This document shows, in pieces, positions 9,423-12,783 of a DNA stretch of 12,783 bases; position 1 is the stretch's first letter, and each line of letters starts with the position of its first letter. The DNA comes from Elusimicrobiota bacterium (GTDB lineage: Bacteria > Elusimicrobiota > Elusimicrobia > FEN-1173). Position numbers and translations under genes: made by a program. A model generated the notes under the pieces. That model made no database searches. It saw only the letters and a program-made list of their open reading frames with translations, and had not been told where the DNA came from. The stretch spans positions 1 through 12,783 of the forward strand of contig JACQPF010000134.1 in NCBI GenBank assembly GCA_016207625.1. Direction: 5' to 3'.

Positions 9423-11579
9423 TCAGACGGCGGCGGGTTCGGCCTTTTGGGACGGCACGCCGGGTTTTGAGAGGAGGATCCTCGCGTCCACCACCGCGCA
9501 GCCCTCCCCTTTATTGTAGGTCACGAGGGGGTTGATGTCCAGCTCCTCGATCTCGGGGCATTCCTGGGCCAACTGCGAGAGGCGCATGAGGCATTCCTCA
9601 ATTTTCTCCAGGTCGGCCTGAGCCTCTCCGCGCACGCCCTCCAGGATTTTGAAAGCGCGGATGTTGCGTACCATTTCCTGCGCTCCCAATTCCCGGATCG
9701 GGGCCAGGCGGAAGGTGACGTCCTTCAGCACTTCCACGTACGTGCCGCCCAGGCCGAACATCATGAGGGGGCCGAAATGAGGGTCGCGCTTCAAACCGAG
9801 GATCACTTCCCGGCCTTTCTTCGCCATTTTCTGCACGGTGACGCCGAGGACGCGGGCCGAAGGCACCCTTTCGCGCACGCTCGACAGGATGGCCTCCGCG
9901 GCTTTTTCCGCCTCGGCGCGGGAGCCGATGTTCAGGCGCACGCCGCCCACGTCGAACTTGTGTAGGACGTCCGGTGAATTGATTTTGAGGACGACCGGAT
10001 ACCCCATGTGTTCCGCCGCCCGGCCCGCCTCGGCGGGACCGGCGCACAGCTCCACCGGCAGGACGGGGAACCCGTAATGGCGCAGCGCTTCGAAGGTCTC
10101 GAGGTCCGTGAGGTTCCGGTTCTCCCGGGAGGCGGTCTCGATCATTTTCCGCACCGGCGCGTGGTTGGCCGGGAACGTCTTGACCTCCGTGCGGGGCCGC
10201 TGCACCCAACCCATGAATTGCGACATCCGGGATAGGGCTTTCGCCGCGGATTCGGGGAAGACGTAATGGGGGATTCGTTTTTGGGAAAGGACCTTCAGCC
10301 CTTCTCCCTCCACCATGCCCATGAAACAGGCCAGGATGGGTTTGTCGGTTTCGGACCCCGTCTCGCCGATCACGCGGGCGATTTCGTCCGTGTCCGTCAT
10401 GGCCTGCGGGGTGAGGATGACGAGGAGGCTGTCCACGTTCGGGTCTTTCGAGACCCCTTTCAGGGCCGCCTCGTAGCGGCCGTGCTGGGCGTCGCCGATC
10501 ACGTCCACGGGGTTCCCGAAGGCCGCGGAGGCAGGCAGATGTTTTTTCAGCTCGGCGACGGTGCCCGCTTCGAGGGGCGCGATCTCCAGGCCGAACCGCA
10601 CCGCCGCGTCGGTGGCCATGATGCCCGGCCCGCCGGCGTTGGTCACGATGGCGATCCGGTTGGATTTGGGGAACTTCTTGGAGCCGAAGGCGACCGCGCA
10701 GTCGAAAAGCTCACCGACGGTGTCCACCCGCATGATGCCGCTCTGGGCGAAGATGGCGTCGTAGATTTCCTCGGACCCGGCCAAGGACCCCGTGTGGGAG
10801 GACGCCGCCTTGGCGCCCTGGATGGTCCGCCCCGACTTGATGGCCAGGATGGGTTTTCGCTTCGCGTTCTCGCCCGTGATCTTCCGGCACAAACGGATCA
10901 TCTCCTGCGGGCGCATGACGTCTTCCACGTACATCAGGATCACGTCGGTCTTCTCATCCCGGCCGAGGTACTCCAAAAGCTCCAGTTCCGTCACGTTGGC
11001 TTTGTTGCCCAGGCTGATGAACTTCGAGAACCCGACGTTGATCCCCTTGGCGTACTCCAAGACGGCGGTGCACAGGGCGCCGCTTTGGGAAACGAAAGCG
11101 ATGTTGCCTTCCATCGGCGTGCATTGGGCGAAACTGGCGTTCATCAGCACGGCGGGGTCCGGGTTGATGATGCCCAGGCAGTTCGGCCCCACGAAGGAGA
11201 CGCCCGATCGGACGGCCATGTCGGCCAGTTGTTTTTCGAGGGCGGCGCCGTCCGGCCCCACTTCCCGGAACCCGGCGGAGATGACCACGGCGCTCTTGAC
11301 GCCCTTCCGGAGGCATTCCTCGAAGGTCGGGACCGCGGCGGTCGCCGGCACGATGAGGACGGCGAGGTCCACCGGGCCGGGGATCTCGGAAATGGACGCG
11401 AAGCATTTCACCCCGAGCACGTCGGGGGATTTCGGGTTGACGGGATAAAGCGCGCCCTTGTATCCGCCTCGATGAAGGTTCTTGAAAACGGCGTGGCCGA
11501 CCGCCTCCGCGCGGCGGGACGCGCCGATCACGGCGATGCTTTTGGGGTTGAAGAGGGTGTCCAACGAACCGGATGTCAT
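9423..11579 (-). CDS. Acetate--CoA ligase (ADP-forming), fused alpha and beta parts
   Basis: 718 residues. Enzymes of this family convert acyl-CoA, ADP and phosphate to acid, CoA and ATP, or the reverse, in the cytosol. The N-terminal CoA-binding domain begins LFNPKSIAVIGAS (9-21), with VGPNCLGIINP at 130-140. The succinyl-CoA-ligase-like domains carry FVSQSGAL (162-169) and the phospho-histidine loop SSHTGSLAG (H262). The C-terminal ATP-grasp part has VVLKINSPDVLHKFDVGGV (529-547), MFGLGGTYVE (607-616) and a final EELDINPLV (678-686). A GNAT domain, found in the protein-acetyltransferase (Pat) relatives, is absent. The acyl substrate cannot be read from the sequence; acetate is the default. 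Start: ATG at 11579, with AAGGAG (plus-strand 11589-11594) nine bases upstream. It lies 70 bases downstream of hypE, with a promoter-like sequence between, and 145 bases upstream of the kinase. Confidence 0.9.
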   Translation of the reverse strand: MTSGSLDTLFNPKSIAVIGASRRAEAVGHAVFKNLHRGGYKGALYPVNPKSPDVLGVKCFASISEIPGPVDLAVLIVPATAAVPTFEECLRKGVKSAVVISAGFREVGPDGAALEKQLADMAVRSGVSFVGPNCLGIINPDPAVLMNASFAQCTPMEGNIAFVSQSGALCTAVLEYAKGINVGFSKFISLGNKANVTELELLEYLGRDEKTDVILMYVEDVMRPQEMIRLCRKITGENAKRKPILAIKSGRTIQGAKAASSHTGSLAGSEEIYDAIFAQSGIMRVDTVGELFDCAVAFGSKKFPKSNRIAIVTNAGGPGIMATDAAVRFGLEIAPLEAGTVAELKKHLPASAAFGNPVDVIGDAQHGRYEAALKGVSKDPNVDSLLVILTPQAMTDTDEIARVIGETGSETDKPILACFMGMVEGEGLKVLSQKRIPHYVFPESAAKALSRMSQFMGWVQRPRTEVKTFPANHAPVRKMIETASRENRNLTDLETFEALRHYGFPVLPVELCAGPAEAGRAAEHMGYPVVLKINSPDVLHKFDVGGVRLNIGSRAEAEKAAEAILSSVRERVPSARVLGVTVQKMAKKGREVILGLKRDPHFGPLMMFGLGGTYVEVLKDVTFRLAPIRELGAQEMVRNIRAFKILEGVRGEAQADLEKIEECLMRLSQLAQECPEIEELDINPLVTYNKGEGCAVVDARILLSKPGVPSQKAEPAAV

Positions 11580-11612
11580 GGCGGGAAGCTCCTTTTCAGT
11601 TTCAATGGGTGT

Positions 11613-11641
11613 AAAATATCTTTTTCAATCGGGCAGTTCAA
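11613..11641 (-). promoter_or_regulatory. Candidate sigma-70 promoter for the acyl-CoA synthetase gene
   Basis: On the minus strand TTGAAC (plus coordinates 11636-11641) and TATTTT (11613-11618) are separated by exactly 17 bases, in the 70-bp gap between hypE and the synthetase gene. Each hexamer matches consensus at four of six positions. It would give a leader of some 25-30 bases containing the AAGGAG site. Confidence 0.4.
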
Positions 11642-11649
11642 GACGGTTT

Positions 11650-12705
11650 TCAACAGATGCGAGGGAATTGTTCCCCGCTCAGCATGTCCACGATGCGCCG
11701 GGTGCCGATGCGGCTCACCAGCGTGACGGGAGCGCCGGGCTCGTCCGCCGCCCGGCCGATGAGGGCGGCGCCCGCGCCTTGCGGATGGGCGCGCATCACG
11801 GAGAGCGCCCGCGCCGCGTCCTCCGCTTTCACGAAGGCGGCCAGCCGCCCTTCGTTCGCGACGTAGAGAGGGTCGAACCCCAGCATTTCGCAGGCGCCGC
11901 GGACGTCTTCTCTCACCGGGATCGCTTTTTCTTCGACGCTCACCGAAACGCCGGACGCGGAGGCGATTTCGTTCAGCGCGCTGGCCAGGCCCCCGCGGGT
12001 GAGGTCGCGCAGGGCGTGGACCTCGATCCCGCCGGAGAGGAGCGAAAGGACGAGGTCGGCCAGGGGGGCGGTGTCGCTCTCGATGGCGCTTTCAAATTCC
12101 AGCCCTTCCCGGAGCGCCATCACGGCGATCCCGTGGCGGCCGATGTCGCCGTTGACGATGAGCGCGTCTCCCGCCCGCACGCGCTCCGGCGCGATGGTTT
12201 GGGCGTGCTCAACGGCTCCGACGCCCGAGGTGTTGATATAGAGGCCGTCCCCCTTGCCCCGGTCCACCACTTTCGTGTCCCCCGTGACGATCTGGACGTG
12301 CGCCCGCTCGGCCGCCTCCTTCATGGATTGCACCACGCGCCAGAGGGTTTCCATCGGGAGGCCCTCTTCGATCACGAACCCGGCGCTCAAATACAACGGG
12401 CGCGCCCCGCTCATGGCCAGGTCGTTCACCGTGCCGTTCACGGCCAGGTCCCCGATGTCGCCCCCCGGGAAAAAGAGGGGCCGAACGACGTAGGAGTCCG
12501 TCGTGAAGGCCAGCCGGGTCCCCGGCAGGTCCAGCACCGCCGAGTCGCGGCTGGACTGGAGCGCCGAGGAGCCGAAGGCGGGCACGAACATTTTGTCGAT
12601 CAGCTCGTGCATCAACTTCCCGCCGCCCCCGTGGGCCAAGAGCACGGCCGGATATTGCGAAATCGGGATGGGGCAAAAGGATGGAATCTCGGGGGCGGCC
12701 GTCAT
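11650..12705 (-). CDS. hypE: Hydrogenase maturation protein HypE (carbamoyl dehydratase)
   Basis: 351 residues, AIR-synthase-like fold. HypE receives a carbamoyl group from HypF on its C-terminal cysteine and dehydrates it with ATP to thiocyanate; the cyanide then passes to the iron held by HypC-HypD for NiFe hydrogenases. Visible signatures: HGGGGKLMHELI (25-36), TTDSYVVRPLFFPGGDIG (68-85), NGTVNDLAMSGARP (90-103), TGDTKVVDRGKGDGLYIN (141-158) and the essential C-terminal PRIC with Cys351 as the last residue, so the protein is intact and should be active. The ATG at 12705 overlaps the stop of hypD (ATGA); no strong Shine-Dalgarno precedes it, which fits translational coupling. No hydrogenase structural gene lies within the window; other hyp genes would be expected beyond the right edge. 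Confidence 0.95.
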   Translation of the reverse strand: MTAAPEIPSFCPIPISQYPAVLLAHGGGGKLMHELIDKMFVPAFGSSALQSSRDSAVLDLPGTRLAFTTDSYVVRPLFFPGGDIGDLAVNGTVNDLAMSGARPLYLSAGFVIEEGLPMETLWRVVQSMKEAAERAHVQIVTGDTKVVDRGKGDGLYINTSGVGAVEHAQTIAPERVRAGDALIVNGDIGRHGIAVMALREGLEFESAIESDTAPLADLVLSLLSGGIEVHALRDLTRGGLASALNEIASASGVSVSVEEKAIPVREDVRGACEMLGFDPLYVANEGRLAAFVKAEDAARALSVMRAHPQGAGAALIGRAADEPGAPVTLVSRIGTRRIVDMLSGEQFPRIC

Positions 12706-12783
12706 GGGTTTTGGAGCGCCTTCGAGTTCCGGTAGCGGTGATACGCCGCGCAGGCGCCTTCCGACGACACCATGGGCGCGCCC
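12702..12783 (-). CDS. hypD: Hydrogenase maturation protein HypD, last 26 codons, cut by the window edge
   Basis: Reading the minus strand in the frame that starts at 12782 gives GAPMVSSEGACAAYHRYR followed by a short tail and TGA at 12704-12702. MVSSEGACAAY is the conserved C-terminal signature of HypD, the iron-sulfur protein that together with HypC carries the Fe(CN)2CO unit. The stop shares TG with the hypE start, the usual hypD-hypE arrangement. Only the end is visible, so the cluster-binding cysteines cannot be checked, apart from the Cys in EGAC, which is present. Confidence 0.85.
   Translation of the reverse strand, partial: GAPMVSSEGACAAYHRYRNSKALQNP

Noticed and set aside
10266..12735. 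Long plus-strand open frames of 486 and 417 codons (10266-11726 and 11482-12735)
   Set aside because: They are shadows of the acyl-CoA synthetase and hypE genes, with Arg/Gly/His/Asp-rich low-information translations, no ribosome binding site I could find, and mutual overlap.

Overview
This is a GC-rich, gene-dense bacterial stretch: eight essentially complete protein genes, two genes cut by the window edges, and no non-coding gap longer than about 150 bases. I see no RNA gene, CRISPR array, insertion sequence, phage gene or attachment site. The gene set (short-Q-loop cytochrome bd oxidase, NiFe-hydrogenase maturation, a fused ADP-forming acyl-CoA synthetase, a large hybrid histidine kinase) suggests a free-living bacterium able to switch between low-oxygen respiration and hydrogen- or acetate-linked anaerobic metabolism. 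The taxon cannot be fixed from this sequence; Nitrospirota, Desulfobacterota or an uncultured candidate phylum would all fit.

Layout. 1-524 (+): C-terminal part of uroporphyrinogen-III C-methyltransferase. 607-1155 (+): small VKOR-family membrane protein with a TTG start behind a perfect AGGAGG. It runs almost end to end into a convergent short-chain dehydrogenase/epimerase at 1165-2265 (-); a likely intrinsic terminator for the plus-strand genes lies inside the 3' end of that epimerase. 2301-3329 (+): AI-2E/PerM-type permease, divergent from the epimerase with only 35 bp between starts. 3393-5694 (+): cydA and cydB, overlapping by 14 nt. The 3' end of cydB overlaps by 29 nt the convergent 3' end of a 1203-residue GAF-GAF-PAS-PAS-PAS-HisKA-HATPase-REC hybrid kinase (5666-9277, -). 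Then on the minus strand come a fused alpha/beta acetate--CoA ligase (ADP-forming) at 9423-11579, hypE at 11650-12705, and the last codons of hypD at 12702-12783, whose stop overlaps the hypE start (ATGA).

How the genes fit together. Transcription on the minus strand runs hypD-hypE, then the acyl-CoA synthetase (with its own plausible promoter), then the kinase. HypD and HypE make and insert the cyanide ligands of NiFe hydrogenases. The synthetase makes ATP from acetyl-CoA or another acyl-CoA. The bd oxidase, facing the kinase, reduces oxygen with quinol at high affinity. The kinase is soluble and has no dedicated output protein here; its position between oxidase and hydrogenase/acetate genes makes a redox or energy-state role plausible but unproven.

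I did not find a convincing undescribed system. The points most worth a second look are the VKOR-family protein lacking the usual loop cysteine, the sequence variants in CydA, the cysteine cluster at the start of the kinase, and the linkage of hydrogenase maturation to an ADP-forming acyl-CoA synthetase.
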